Positions 49,610-58,030 of a stretch of DNA of 64,000 nucleotides are shown in pieces. The number at the start of each line of letters is the position of its first letter. Position 1 is the stretch's first letter. A program made the translations under genes and the position numbers. Under the pieces are notes generated by a model. That model searched no databases, was not told where the DNA came from, and worked only from the letters and a program-made list of their open reading frames with translations. The DNA is from CAUZWH01 sp965224275 (GTDB lineage: Bacteria > Pseudomonadota > Alphaproteobacteria > SHVV01). The stretch spans positions 372,001 through 436,000 of the forward strand of contig CBDCYR010000012.1 in NCBI GenBank assembly GCA_965224275.1, given 5' to 3'.

Positions 49610-51930
49610 ATGGCTCGTTACGGAATCGGCCAATCGGTTAGTCGTAAGGAGGACAACCGTTTTACCACCGGCCACGGATCGTATGTCGACGATCTCGCTA
49701 TCCCCGGACAGGCACACGCCATTATGGTGCGCTCACCGCATGCCCATGCCGAGGTGAGGGCGGTCGATACCGAACCGGCCAGACGCGCGCCCGGTGTCGT
49801 CGCGGTCTACACCGGCGCCGACGTCGCCGCCGCCGGGCTCGGCAACGTGCCCTGCCTGCCCAAGCTTTACGATCCCGATGGCAGCCGACGCGCTGAGATT
49901 CTTGGCACGCGAAATATCGTTCCACCGCGTCCGGCATTGGCAGCAAAACGGGTGCGCTATGTCGGTGATCCCGTCGTCATGATTGTCGCAGAGAGCCGTG
50001 ATACCGCGCGCGATGCTGCCGATCTGGTCGTGGTTGACTATCAGGCGTTGCCGGCCGCAATCGGCACTGCGGCGGCGCAGCGCGGGCCGGCGATTTGGGA
50101 GACCCACCCCGATAACATTGCCTTTGAATGGCAAACCGGCGATGTCGCTGCCGTCGAGCGCGCCTTCACGAGCGCCACCAAAACCGTTGCCGTTGATCTG
50201 GTCAACAACCGGATCAATTGCAACACCATGGAACCGCGCGCTGCAATCGGTGCTTACGATGCTAATGCCGATGCCTACACGCTCCATGTCAGCTCACAGG
50301 ACCCTCACAATTTGCAAATCCTGTTGGGGCAAGAGGTCTTCAATCTGCCGCCTGAGAAATTCCGCGTGATCACGCCCGACGTCGGCGGTGGCTTCGGCAT
50401 GAAATATTTCCTCTATGGCGAATACTGCCTCGTGCTGTGGGCGGCCAAGAACCTTGGGCGGCCGGTGAAGTGGACGTGCGATCGGTCGGAGGCCTTCGTG
50501 AGCGACACTCACGGGCGCGATCACGTCACAACAATCGAAGCTGCGCTCGACTCGAACCACAAGATCGAAGCGGTACGGGTGCACGTAACCGCCAACATGG
50601 GCGCCTATTATTCGAACATCGGCCCGTACGTGCCGACCCACGAAAGCGTCGCTATCCAGACCACGGTTTATGACGTGCCGGCGATTCACACCCTGGTTAC
50701 CGCGGTGTTCACCAATACCTCGCCGACCGATGCCTATCGCGGGGCCGGCCGGCCAGAGACCAACTACATGATGGAGCGGTTACTCGACGGCTGCGCCGCG
50801 GCGGTTGGTCTCGACGGCGCCGAGATCCGTCGCCTCAATTTGATTCCCGCGGCCGCCATGCCCTACACCAACGCCTGCGGCGAAACTTACGATAGCGGTG
50901 ATTTCATAGGCAATATCGACCAGGCTTGCGCCGCCGCGGGCTGGAACTCGATTGAAGACCGTCGCGCCGCGGCGCGGGCCAACGGCAAGCTGCGTGGCCT
51001 TGGCCTCGCTTACTACATCGATAATTGTGCGGGGCCCAATCTGGGCGGCGAGGAGGCATGGCTGCGTTTTGAACAAAACGACACAGCGTCGATGCTGGTC
51101 GGCACGCTCTCGCACGGCCAGGGTCATGAAACCAGCTATGCGCAGGTCGTGTCCGAGCGCCTGGGCGTGGATTTCGAGTCCATCAACCTGGTGCAAGGCG
51201 ATACCAACGATGGTCCCGCCGGGGCTGGTACCGGTGGGTCACGCTCGATGCTGGTCGGCGGGATGGCGGTGCAGCGCGCCGCCGATGATGCCATCGAGCA
51301 GGGCAAGGCAACGGCTGCGGATCTTCTCGAAGTCGCCGCGACGGATCTCGAATATCGCGACGGCGCTTATTGGGTCGCGGGCACCGACCGAGCGGTCGGT
51401 ATTTTCGACGTCGCCCGCACGGTGCGCACGAAATCCGGTGGCCCGCTGATGAGCCGTTTTCCCCGGACGCCGCCTCGTACCCTAACGGCTGTCATATTTG
51501 TGAGGTCGAGATCGACCGCGATACCGGCCGGGTCGAGATCGTTACCTACACGGTGGTCGACGATTTCGGCCGGGTCGTCAATCCGCTTCTGCTTGCGGGG
51601 CAGATCCATGGCGGGATCGTGCAGGGCGCCGGTCAAGCATTCATCGAAAACACGGTTTACGACGGCGACAGCGGCCAATTGCTCACCGGTACCTTCATGG
51701 ACTATGCCATGCCCAGGGCCAGTGATTTTCCAACCTTCGATACGCGCTACAACGAGATCCTTTGTACGACCAACCCGCTTGGCGTGAAGGGTGCGGGAGA
51801 GGCCGGTACCATCGGTGCGACGCCGGCGGTAACCAGCGCCATCGTCGATGCATTGCGCGAGTTCGGCCTCACCCACCTCGATATGCCGGCCTCGCCCGAG
51901 CGAATCTGGCGCGTGATAAATAAGGATTAA
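49610..51930 (+). pseudogene. Xanthine dehydrogenase/CoxL-type molybdenum hydroxylase large subunit, frameshifted
   Basis: The first frame runs from ATG 49610 (MARYGIGQSVSRKEDNRF, GGAGGG upstream) with PDVGGGFGMKYFLYGEY (molybdopterin loop) and TDAYRGAGRPETNYM, to about 51446. The second frame carries the rest: PDAASYPNGCHICEVEIDRD, VDDFGRVVNPLLLAGQIHG and VKGAGEAGTIGATPAV with the catalytic Glu. Together they give about 773 residues, normal for the family. An expected CTGGATGAG reads CTGATGAG, so one G appears lost near 51448. The AYRGAGRPE loop is not the CO-dehydrogenase form. No FAD or 2Fe-2S subunit gene is adjacent. It is inactive, or the sequence has a one-base error. Confidence 0.82.
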
Positions 51931-52243
51931 ACGCGCCGCATCATAGACCAGCAGCAGAGCGAATCGTTAGCAAACAGTGGATTGTGCGTTACACAAACGA
52001 TCGAATCGACGTTTTGCCGGCTTGTAACCAACGTTAGCGGCATACTGATATTGATGTTGGGTTTGTTGATAATTTTGCATAACTCCGGTCCTGTCATCAT
52101 GCATTAAACCGAACAGGGTTTGAGACTCAGGAAACGGCCATCGACATCTCCTGCAGATTGTTACTTACCCCGCCCCGCGGTGTGATTCGGTCCGTCTAAC
52201 TATTCAAAATCGGGAAGTCTATATCGCTCAACTATGATAATTA
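51931..52243. other. 313-bp AT-richer intergenic stretch
   Basis: This stretch follows the molybdenum hydroxylase stop and holds no supported gene, clear terminator or repeat. Base composition becomes visibly more AT-rich here and stays so through the next two genes. Confidence 0.6.
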
Positions 52244-53098
52244 TTACCAATGAGGTTTGTTTCGGCAAGCAAGTTGACCGCCTGCCGACTCAAAGATTGA
52301 CGATTTGGCGAACTCAAACTCTCTTGCCGCTACGGACTGAAGATTGCGCCGGGAGAGTAACTCTTTAAAAAGAGAGGTCGCCTTATCACAATCACCAAAA
52401 AAAATTTCACTTACCGTCCATGCAACGTAGATGTTGAGCTGGGAAGCCAGAGCGACATAAGTTTTAGCTTTGGACGCATGGTTCAGCGCTTTCTGAAATT
52501 GTGTTCGTGCGTAGTCAATATCCTGATTGGGGCCTTGAGCAAATACGGCTTGGGCATATCCGCGTAGCGCTTCTGCTTTTGGCAAATCTTTTGGTGCTGC
52601 CTGATAAGCCAATTCGTAATACCGAATTGCTAATTCATTGTTTCCTGCGTTCAGTTGCTCGAAAGCAAGAACGAAATATTCAGAAAAATCAAAGCGATGT
52701 TCGATGCTCTCGATAATCGATTCTGCTTTGCTCAATAGTCCTAGTTTTTCGCCATTCGCCAAACGACCTAGGGCAGCCGCCTTCGCGACGTTTTCGTACT
52801 GGGCGTCAATCACTTGTCGGTTCAACTCTCCAATTCGCGAAACAATTCGCCTTATATCTTCAGTTTTGCTTGCCTCACTCTTTCTTGGCTCAACCACCGC
52901 TTTTTCCCAGATCGTATAACCGCCAACAGTAATCGAAAAAAATAGGGCGACCACACCAACGAACGAACTTGATCGCTTCATTAGTGACTCCTCTATGTCG
53001 CTCTTTCTTTCGAGGCGTGTCACACGCTCGGCCAAATTTACGTCAATCTGAGTCGACGCATCGACCTTTATCGATTCAGGAGATTCTCGTTGAGCCAT
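52244..53098 (-). CDS. Membrane-anchored TPR-like protein of unknown function
   Basis: Read from ATG 53098 (MAQRESPESIKVDAS), the 284-residue protein has a charged N-terminal helix (NLAERVTRLERKSDIEESL) and one membrane segment (about 45-65, VGVVALFFSITVGGYTIW). Alpha-helical repeats resembling TPRs follow (about 115-250; NNELAIRYYELAYQAAPKDL, DYARTQFQKALNHASKAK), with two Cys near the end. I do not recognise the family. ATG 53116 is a possible longer start. Base composition is more AT-rich than the neighbours, suggesting transfer. It lies 47 bp downstream of the HECAH protein gene and is probably co-transcribed with it. Confidence 0.7.
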   Translation of the reverse strand: MAQRESPESIKVDASTQIDVNLAERVTRLERKSDIEESLMKRSSSFVGVVALFFSITVGGYTIWEKAVVEPRKSEASKTEDIRRIVSRIGELNRQVIDAQYENVAKAAALGRLANGEKLGLLSKAESIIESIEHRFDFSEYFVLAFEQLNAGNNELAIRYYELAYQAAPKDLPKAEALRGYAQAVFAQGPNQDIDYARTQFQKALNHASKAKTYVALASQLNIYVAWTVSEIFFGDCDKATSLFKELLSRRNLQSVAAREFEFAKSSIFESAGGQLACRNKPHW

Positions 53099-53145
53099 AG
53101 GACCGGTTCCACTCAACTTTTAGAATTTGGCTGAAACATTCAGGA

Positions 53146-53640
53146 TCAACGTGTTGAGAACGCGTTAACCATGTTTGCGCAGCGCAGCGGTCCCGGGAAA
53201 TGCGTCCAATCGCCAGACGAAAAGTAAACTGACTGGCAGATTTGGTTCACGGTCGATGGTACGATCCACCCTTGATTCCGCCCAATTTTTATTGCCCATC
53301 GGTCAGCCTGCTGCTCATCACGGATTCCGATAAAGTGCGCGCACTCGTGCGCGAACACGAAGCCAATCACGCCCGGAGGAAAGTTATTTACCATCGGGTG
53401 CATCCAGATAGCTTGACCTGGCGCAGCCCTCGCGATATCGCCGATCCGAGGATCAATTATGGTAGGTGCATTTCGGCACGTAAACGGATAGCCGGAAATT
53501 CGTAGCGTGCCCGGAGGATAGCAATAAGGCGGCGCACATTGGGATTGAGCTTCGACTTGGTTTGAGTTACCGGAAAGGCCAATCAAAACGAATGAGATAA
53601 GAACCATGAGAGTTTTTGCGACTAGCTTGAATTGATCCAT
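53146..53640 (-). CDS. Secreted protein with HExxH motif, putative small metallopeptidase
   Basis: The 164-residue protein has a signal peptide (about 1-32, VLISFVLIGLSGNSNQVEAQS) and six Cys in the mature part (C35, C40, C55, C100 and two more downstream). FVFAHECAHFIGIRDEQQAD has HECAH at 98-102 followed by ExxAD at 109-113. This pattern suggests a zinc site, but the gap between HExxH and the Glu is far shorter than in classical gluzincins. It is about 160 residues, small for a peptidase. The ATG follows GAGAGGGGG. The AT-richer composition matches its neighbour. The function is unknown. Confidence 0.65.
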   Translation of the reverse strand: MDQFKLVAKTLMVLISFVLIGLSGNSNQVEAQSQCAPPYCYPPGTLRISGYPFTCRNAPTIIDPRIGDIARAAPGQAIWMHPMVNNFPPGVIGFVFAHECAHFIGIRDEQQADRWAIKIGRNQGWIVPSTVNQICQSVYFSSGDWTHFPGPLRCANMVNAFSTR

Positions 53641-53717
53641 CGGAACCCCCTCTCGATAGTGATCGTCACTCGCTTAAATTACTCAGTGTCTATGACGCAG
53701 AATGTGATCTGCTTAAT

Positions 53718-53731
53718 ATTCGAATTCGAAT
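53718..53731. promoter_or_regulatory. Perfect 14-bp palindrome upstream of the HECAH gene
   Basis: ATTCGAATTCGAAT is self-complementary and sits 78-91 bp before the start of the putative metallopeptidase gene on the minus strand. It could be an operator for the two-gene cassette. No clear -35/-10 pair is seen around it. Confidence 0.3.
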
Positions 53732-53819
53732 TGACAAATGGTCTCAACTTATGCCCGGCTCTCCCACTGTCGGGCGTGGTCATGAGCGTTGCTCGACCCG
53801 GGGCCATGGTTGCTGGGAG

Positions 53820-53978
53820 ATGGCCCCTATCTATGCGATTTTTGCTGTGCTCGGAGAGTTGGTCTATCTCCAGCGAACCCCGGCCGGCGGACCGCTGATC
53901 GCCGAACGGTCATCGATCGGTGCGTTTCTCAACCGCATGCGTGAACTGCGCGAGGCCAAGCGAATAAAGAGCAACTGA
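53820..53978 (+). CDS. Small hypothetical protein, doubtful
   Basis: A 52-codon frame from ATG 53820 reads MAPIYAIFAVLGELVYLQRT, then a basic C-terminus (FLNRMRELREAKRIKSN). GGGAG lies immediately before the start, too close for an ideal ribosome-binding site. It has one possible membrane helix. I recognise no family. It is the only candidate in the 389-bp gap 53641-54029, otherwise empty apart from the palindrome at 53718. Confidence 0.25.
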   Translation: MAPIYAIFAVLGELVYLQRTPAGGPLIAERSSIGAFLNRMRELREAKRIKSN

Positions 53979-54029
53979 CCAATAATTGGGTCTCGCGCAC
54001 GCCGCGTCGAGGCGCACCGTTTCTGCGGG

Positions 54030-55193
54030 TTACTCAGCCGCGATCTGCGCCTCCTTGGGCACCTCAAGACCGAACAAGCGCGCGGCATTGAGGCCGGCGA
54101 CGTTGGCGGCCGTGGCGTCGTCGACGTTGGCAAGAACCCGACCGAGGATCTCGTGGGTGTTGGGGAATGTATTGCGCGGATGCGGGAAGTCGGAGCCCCA
54201 CAAGATCTGCGAGGGGCCGGCGACGTCGTAAGAACGATCGAAGTACTTGTCGTCGACAAAGCCGTGCCACACTTGTGTGTGCATGTAGTCGTCGACCGGT
54301 CGTTTGATCGGGCGAATGTCGAGCGCCTGTCCCAACGCGCCCTGGATCTGCTGCAGGCGGAACATGAACCACGGCAGCCACGACACGTCGTATTCGCCGA
54401 GGATGATCTTGAGGTTCGGGAACTTGTCAAAAACGCCCCCGAAAATGAACTCGTTGGCAAGCACCGGCCCGACATCGGACAGGATCTCGAGCATCAGTTT
54501 CGCAATTAGTTCGCGCTCGGCGTCGCCTTGCAGCGTGAACGGATCGCGGACACGGCCGGTGATGATGTGCAGCGTAATCGGAATATCGAGATCCTGTGCC
54601 GCCGCCCAGAATCGGTCATAGGCGGGATCGCGATAGGGCGGCATGCCGGGTTTCACATCGGTGTAGATGATCGCGCTACGCAGATCTTTGGCCGCGATAC
54701 GCTCGAGTTCCTTGACCGCCCAGTCGACATCTTCCATGCCGACCAGTGCCGTGCCGAGCAGTCGTTTGGGGTCTTGGCTGCAATACTCGGCGATCCAATC
54801 GTTGAACACCGAGCAACAGTCGCGCACCAGGGCGGCGTCGGGGGTCCGCATCATGTAGCAGGCGAAGGTTGCGTTCACGATCTCGGCCTTGACACCGTCC
54901 AGGTCCATCAACTCAAGGCGGAGCGCAGGGTCGGAACTGCAGCGTTCGACCTTATCGGCCATGTCATCGGTGAGATCGGTCGCCGCTTCGGTCGAGTCCG
55001 CGGTGTCTTCCGCGGCGACGTCGCCAAGCTTGATGTATTCGTAGCCGGTGAACAGATAATTGCCGGGCTTGCCGTCGTATTCATTTACCGACTGCGGCAG
55101 GCGCTCGCCCCATTTGTCACCCAGCGGCCCGGTCCACAAATCGAACGGCTCCATGATGTGCGAGTCGGCCGAGACGACGTATTTGAACTGCAT
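54030..55193 (-). CDS. Amidohydrolase_2 family metal-dependent hydrolase
   Basis: From ATG 55193 (MQFKYVVSADSHIMEPFDLW), behind a GGGGGGAG site, the protein is 387 residues. DSH at 10-12 is the N-terminal metal motif. PITLHIITG and GGVFDKFPNLKIILGEYDVSW precede ILWGSDFPHPRNTFPN with the catalytic Asp. This matches the ACMSD/aminocarboxymuconate-like amidohydrolase family, which includes decarboxylases and hydrolases of aromatic or cyclic compounds. The substrate is unknown. An IS5-type remnant lies directly upstream, so the promoter region may be disturbed. Confidence 0.85.
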   Translation of the reverse strand: MQFKYVVSADSHIMEPFDLWTGPLGDKWGERLPQSVNEYDGKPGNYLFTGYEYIKLGDVAAEDTADSTEAATDLTDDMADKVERCSSDPALRLELMDLDGVKAEIVNATFACYMMRTPDAALVRDCCSVFNDWIAEYCSQDPKRLLGTALVGMEDVDWAVKELERIAAKDLRSAIIYTDVKPGMPPYRDPAYDRFWAAAQDLDIPITLHIITGRVRDPFTLQGDAERELIAKLMLEILSDVGPVLANEFIFGGVFDKFPNLKIILGEYDVSWLPWFMFRLQQIQGALGQALDIRPIKRPVDDYMHTQVWHGFVDDKYFDRSYDVAGPSQILWGSDFPHPRNTFPNTHEILGRVLANVDDATAANVAGLNAARLFGLEVPKEAQIAAE

Positions 55194-55291
55194 AACGCTC
55201 CCCCCCCTCAGAGGCCAACCCGAAACTAGTTGAGTGATTTCAGTCGGTTGTGGCTTACTCGGTTGTGTCAAAGCAAACGAGGAGGCACAAC

Positions 55292-55543
55292 ATGTGGACC
55301 GAAATCACTCGCCCGAATTATGAGCGCCGTGGCGGGCGCTACGCAAGCGACCTGACGGATCGAGAGTGGGCGTTGATCGCGCCGCTCATGCCGCCGCGCA
55401 AGAAGATCGGCCGGCCGAGGACGACGGACCTGCGCCATGTCATGGATGCGGTCATGTACATGGCCTCGACGGGCTGCCAGTGGGCGATGTTGCCGAACGA
55501 CTTCCCTCCGCCTTCCACGGTCCAGCGCTATTTCTACGACTGA
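55292..55543 (+). pseudogene. IS5-family transposase N-terminal remnant
   Basis: From ATG 55292 the 83-codon frame begins MWTEITRPNYERRGGRYASD and includes LTDREWALIAPLMPP and TGCQWAMLPNDFPPPSTVQR. That is the DUF4096-type N-terminal domain of IS5/IS427-group transposases. It stops at 55543 without the catalytic DDE part, and the following bases run into the 3-prime end of the Rieske gene. No terminal repeats could be paired, so the element is a truncated relic. Confidence 0.82.
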
Positions 55544-55608
55544 ACCCAAAAGGACCGCCCATTGGACGGCCCCAGGATTTCGCGCACGTTTCGTATCAAG
55601 ACCACTTC

Positions 55609-56757
55609 CTAATCCGTGTTCTCGGCCTCGAACATACGCTCCAAGTAATACTTGAGCTGATGATGGATGGGGCCCTCGGCGTGGCACATACGGCCGGGCT
55701 CGAACAATTGCGACCCCATCGCTCGCTGCAAGGATACGACCATGTCGCGATCCTCTTCGAACACGTCCACTTCCTGATCGTAATATTCCTTGATGCGTTC
55801 TTCGCGATCGGGCAGGTCGGCCCACTCGATTGGCAGCAGCATATAGATGATGAGCTTGGTCTTATCGACGCCGAGCGGCCAATAGGTCAGGCTCTCGACG
55901 TTATCGGCGTAATAGAACTGCTGCAGGTTGGGCGCCATGAAACACGCGGTGGCAAAATTGTACGGCTTGTCCTCGAGCCACGGCATGTTGCGCCCGAACA
56001 TTAGCTTGTGGCCGTTGGTCCGCGGTTCCATCTCGAAGAACGTGCCGTAGCCGCCGCGCTTGCGATAGAAATAGTCGACATCCATATGCGCGGTTTTGTA
56101 GCTCAGCGTGTCGAGATGGATGGTGTTGATGTGGTATTTGTCCATCGCGTTCTCGACCACCAGCTTCCAGTTGCAATCCAGCGTGGTCTCGAATTTCGCG
56201 AAGATTTTTTGCTTTTCCTGGTGCATGAATCCGAAATCAGCCTCGAAATCGGCGACGAAGTCCTCAAGCGGTTCGCAGTTTTTATCCAGATTGACGAATA
56301 CCCAGCCGCGCCAGATGCCGAGATTAACCGGATCCAGCCGGCAATTCATGGGATCGAAGCCTTCGGATTGTTTCATAAATGGCGCGCCGACCAACTTGCC
56401 TTCGAGGTCGTAGAGCCAGCCGTGATAGGGGCAGCTGAATTCGCCGATGTTGCCGTTACCGGTCGCGACCTCGACGCCGCGGTGCTTGCAGACATTGGCG
56501 AAGGCGTTGAGTGAGCCGGCGTTGTCGCGGGTGACGACGATCGGCTCGTCTGAGATCCGAAACGTCATGAAATCGCCGGGGTCTTCCAGCTCTTCGACGC
56601 GGGCGATCGCCAACCAATCCTTGAGAAAGATCTTTTCCTTCTCCAGCGCATAGATCTCCGAGTCGCTGTAGATATGGCCGGGCGCGTGTGTCGCCTGGCG
56701 CACGGGTTTCATGGTCGCGGTGTAGTCCGATTCCGGGATCAGTTCGGCCAGTGCCAT
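55609..56757 (-). CDS. Rieske non-heme iron ring-hydroxylating oxygenase, alpha subunit-like
   Basis: The 382-residue protein has a Rieske [2Fe-2S] domain with C90/H92 (CKHRG) and C109/H112 (CPYHGW), and a catalytic domain with the iron-binding segment VVENAMDKYHINTIH. It should use a reductase and O2 to hydroxylate or demethylate a substrate that is not predictable here; no reductase or ferredoxin gene is close by. The IS5 remnant abuts its 3-prime end, but the C-terminus (LKYYLERMFEAENTD) looks complete. It is divergent from the NMT1-type binding protein gene. Confidence 0.9.
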   Translation of the reverse strand: MALAELIPESDYTATMKPVRQATHAPGHIYSDSEIYALEKEKIFLKDWLAIARVEELEDPGDFMTFRISDEPIVVTRDNAGSLNAFANVCKHRGVEVATGNGNIGEFSCPYHGWLYDLEGKLVGAPFMKQSEGFDPMNCRLDPVNLGIWRGWVFVNLDKNCEPLEDFVADFEADFGFMHQEKQKIFAKFETTLDCNWKLVVENAMDKYHINTIHLDTLSYKTAHMDVDYFYRKRGGYGTFFEMEPRTNGHKLMFGRNMPWLEDKPYNFATACFMAPNLQQFYYADNVESLTYWPLGVDKTKLIIYMLLPIEWADLPDREERIKEYYDQEVDVFEEDRDMVVSLQRAMGSQLFEPGRMCHAEGPIHHQLKYYLERMFEAENTD

Positions 56758-56936
56758 CGATAGCTCCCCAAGTTCGCCATGTTTCCGTGGTGAAGTTTAG
56801 TTGACGATGCCTCGCTGATCCACTGCTAGCCTCGTGACTCACGCGCGATTACTCGATAAATTACCCGCCGCACTCGACAATCGAGTGTTTCTTTTGACAT
56901 CGAAACGTTGCTATCGACATGGGAGGCAACCGACTT

Positions 56937-57956
56937 ATGCGCATTATTCGTACACTTGGCGCCGCATCGCTCGCTGCGATCATGACGCTATCCGCGGGAC
57001 AGGCCTTTGCAGACGCCTGCTCGAACGCGGCTGAGACTAAAAAGATCATTGTAATGGCCGACTGGATCCCCTGGGCCAACCAGGGACCGATGTTCGCCGC
57101 CCAAAACAAGGGCTATTACGAAAATGAGGGCATCGAGGTCGAGGTGATTTCGCCGGCCAACCCGGCCGACCCGATTAAGCTGGTTGCCCGCCAGCGCGTT
57201 CATCTCAGCATGACCTACGTGCCCGAAGTGATGATCTCGCAAGACACTGGGATCCCGGTGAAGTCCATGGCCGTGGCGTTGCGGGTGTTGTCTTCAGGGC
57301 TCACCGTGATGCCGGATCAAGGCGTCAGCAAGGTCGCCGATCTCAAGGGCAAGATCCTTGGTGTCGGACCCAAAGCCGACGCGCAGGCGTTTCTCAACAC
57401 GATCCTGACCAAAGCAGGTCTCACCAAAAAGGACGTCAAGATCATCGACCCCGGCTTTGGCCATATCAATTATCTGATGTCGGGCAAGATCGTTGCGGCG
57501 CATTCGCTGAAGTATGCGGAGCATATGATCATCGAGGAGATCCACGCCAAGGAGAAGAAGCCCGATCCGATCTTCTTCGCCTACTCCGACTACGGCGTGC
57601 CGAAGATGTATTACCAGCTCTATGTGGGTAACGGCGACTGGGCCGCGGCCAACCCGGGCACGATGTGCCGTTTCCTACGGGCGACGCAAAAGGGTGCCGA
57701 GGCCTATTTCAACACCGACTACAGCACAGAGCTCAATAAGTGGATCTTCAAGAAGAACGACATCTTCTCGCTGCATCAGCACGGTATCATGATGAAGGGG
57801 ATCACGAACCATTGGGCCGATTCTGACGGCAAGTTCTGGGTACAAAAAGAGTCGAGCTGGAAGGAAGCCCAGGAATGGGCGCTCAAGGAGAAGCTGATCT
57901 CCGTGCCGCCTCCGGCCTCGAACTACTTCACCAACGACTACGTGCCTGGCACCTAA
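56937..57956 (+). CDS. NMT1/THI5-like ABC transporter substrate-binding protein
   Basis: From ATG 56937, 10 bases after GGGAGG, the protein is 339 residues with a signal peptide (MRIIRTLGAASLAAIMTLSA, cleaved after QAFA). The fold is the SsuA/THI5 type II binding protein: DWIPWANQGPMFAAQNKGYYE, EVEVISPANPADPIKLVA and DLKGKILGVGPKADA. Such proteins deliver pyrimidine precursors, sulfonates or aromatic acids to an ABC importer. No permease or ATPase gene adjoins it, so its partners lie elsewhere. A strong terminator follows, making it monocistronic. Confidence 0.88.
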   Translation: MRIIRTLGAASLAAIMTLSAGQAFADACSNAAETKKIIVMADWIPWANQGPMFAAQNKGYYENEGIEVEVISPANPADPIKLVARQRVHLSMTYVPEVMISQDTGIPVKSMAVALRVLSSGLTVMPDQGVSKVADLKGKILGVGPKADAQAFLNTILTKAGLTKKDVKIIDPGFGHINYLMSGKIVAAHSLKYAEHMIIEEIHAKEKKPDPIFFAYSDYGVPKMYYQLYVGNGDWAAANPGTMCRFLRATQKGAEAYFNTDYSTELNKWIFKKNDIFSLHQHGIMMKGITNHWADSDGKFWVQKESSWKEAQEWALKEKLISVPPPASNYFTNDYVPGT

Positions 57957-57982
57957 CACCAGGCCAAACGACCCAAATTGAG

Positions 57983-58007
57983 CGGGCCCTTTGGGGCCCG
58001 TTTTTTT
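57983..58007 (+). terminator. Intrinsic terminator of the binding-protein gene
   Basis: CGGGCCC (57983-57989), loop TTTG and GGGCCCG (57994-58000) are followed by seven T residues (58001-58007). It is 26 bp past the stop codon of the NMT1-like gene. Confidence 0.93.
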
Positions 58008-58030
58008 GTCGGTTATGAAGTCGGCCCGCT

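Noticed and set aside
49311..49717. Three or four open frames of 70-137 codons inside the palindromic element
   Set aside because: They arise from the inverted repeat itself, exist on both strands with related sequence, and lack family resemblance or ribosome-binding sites.
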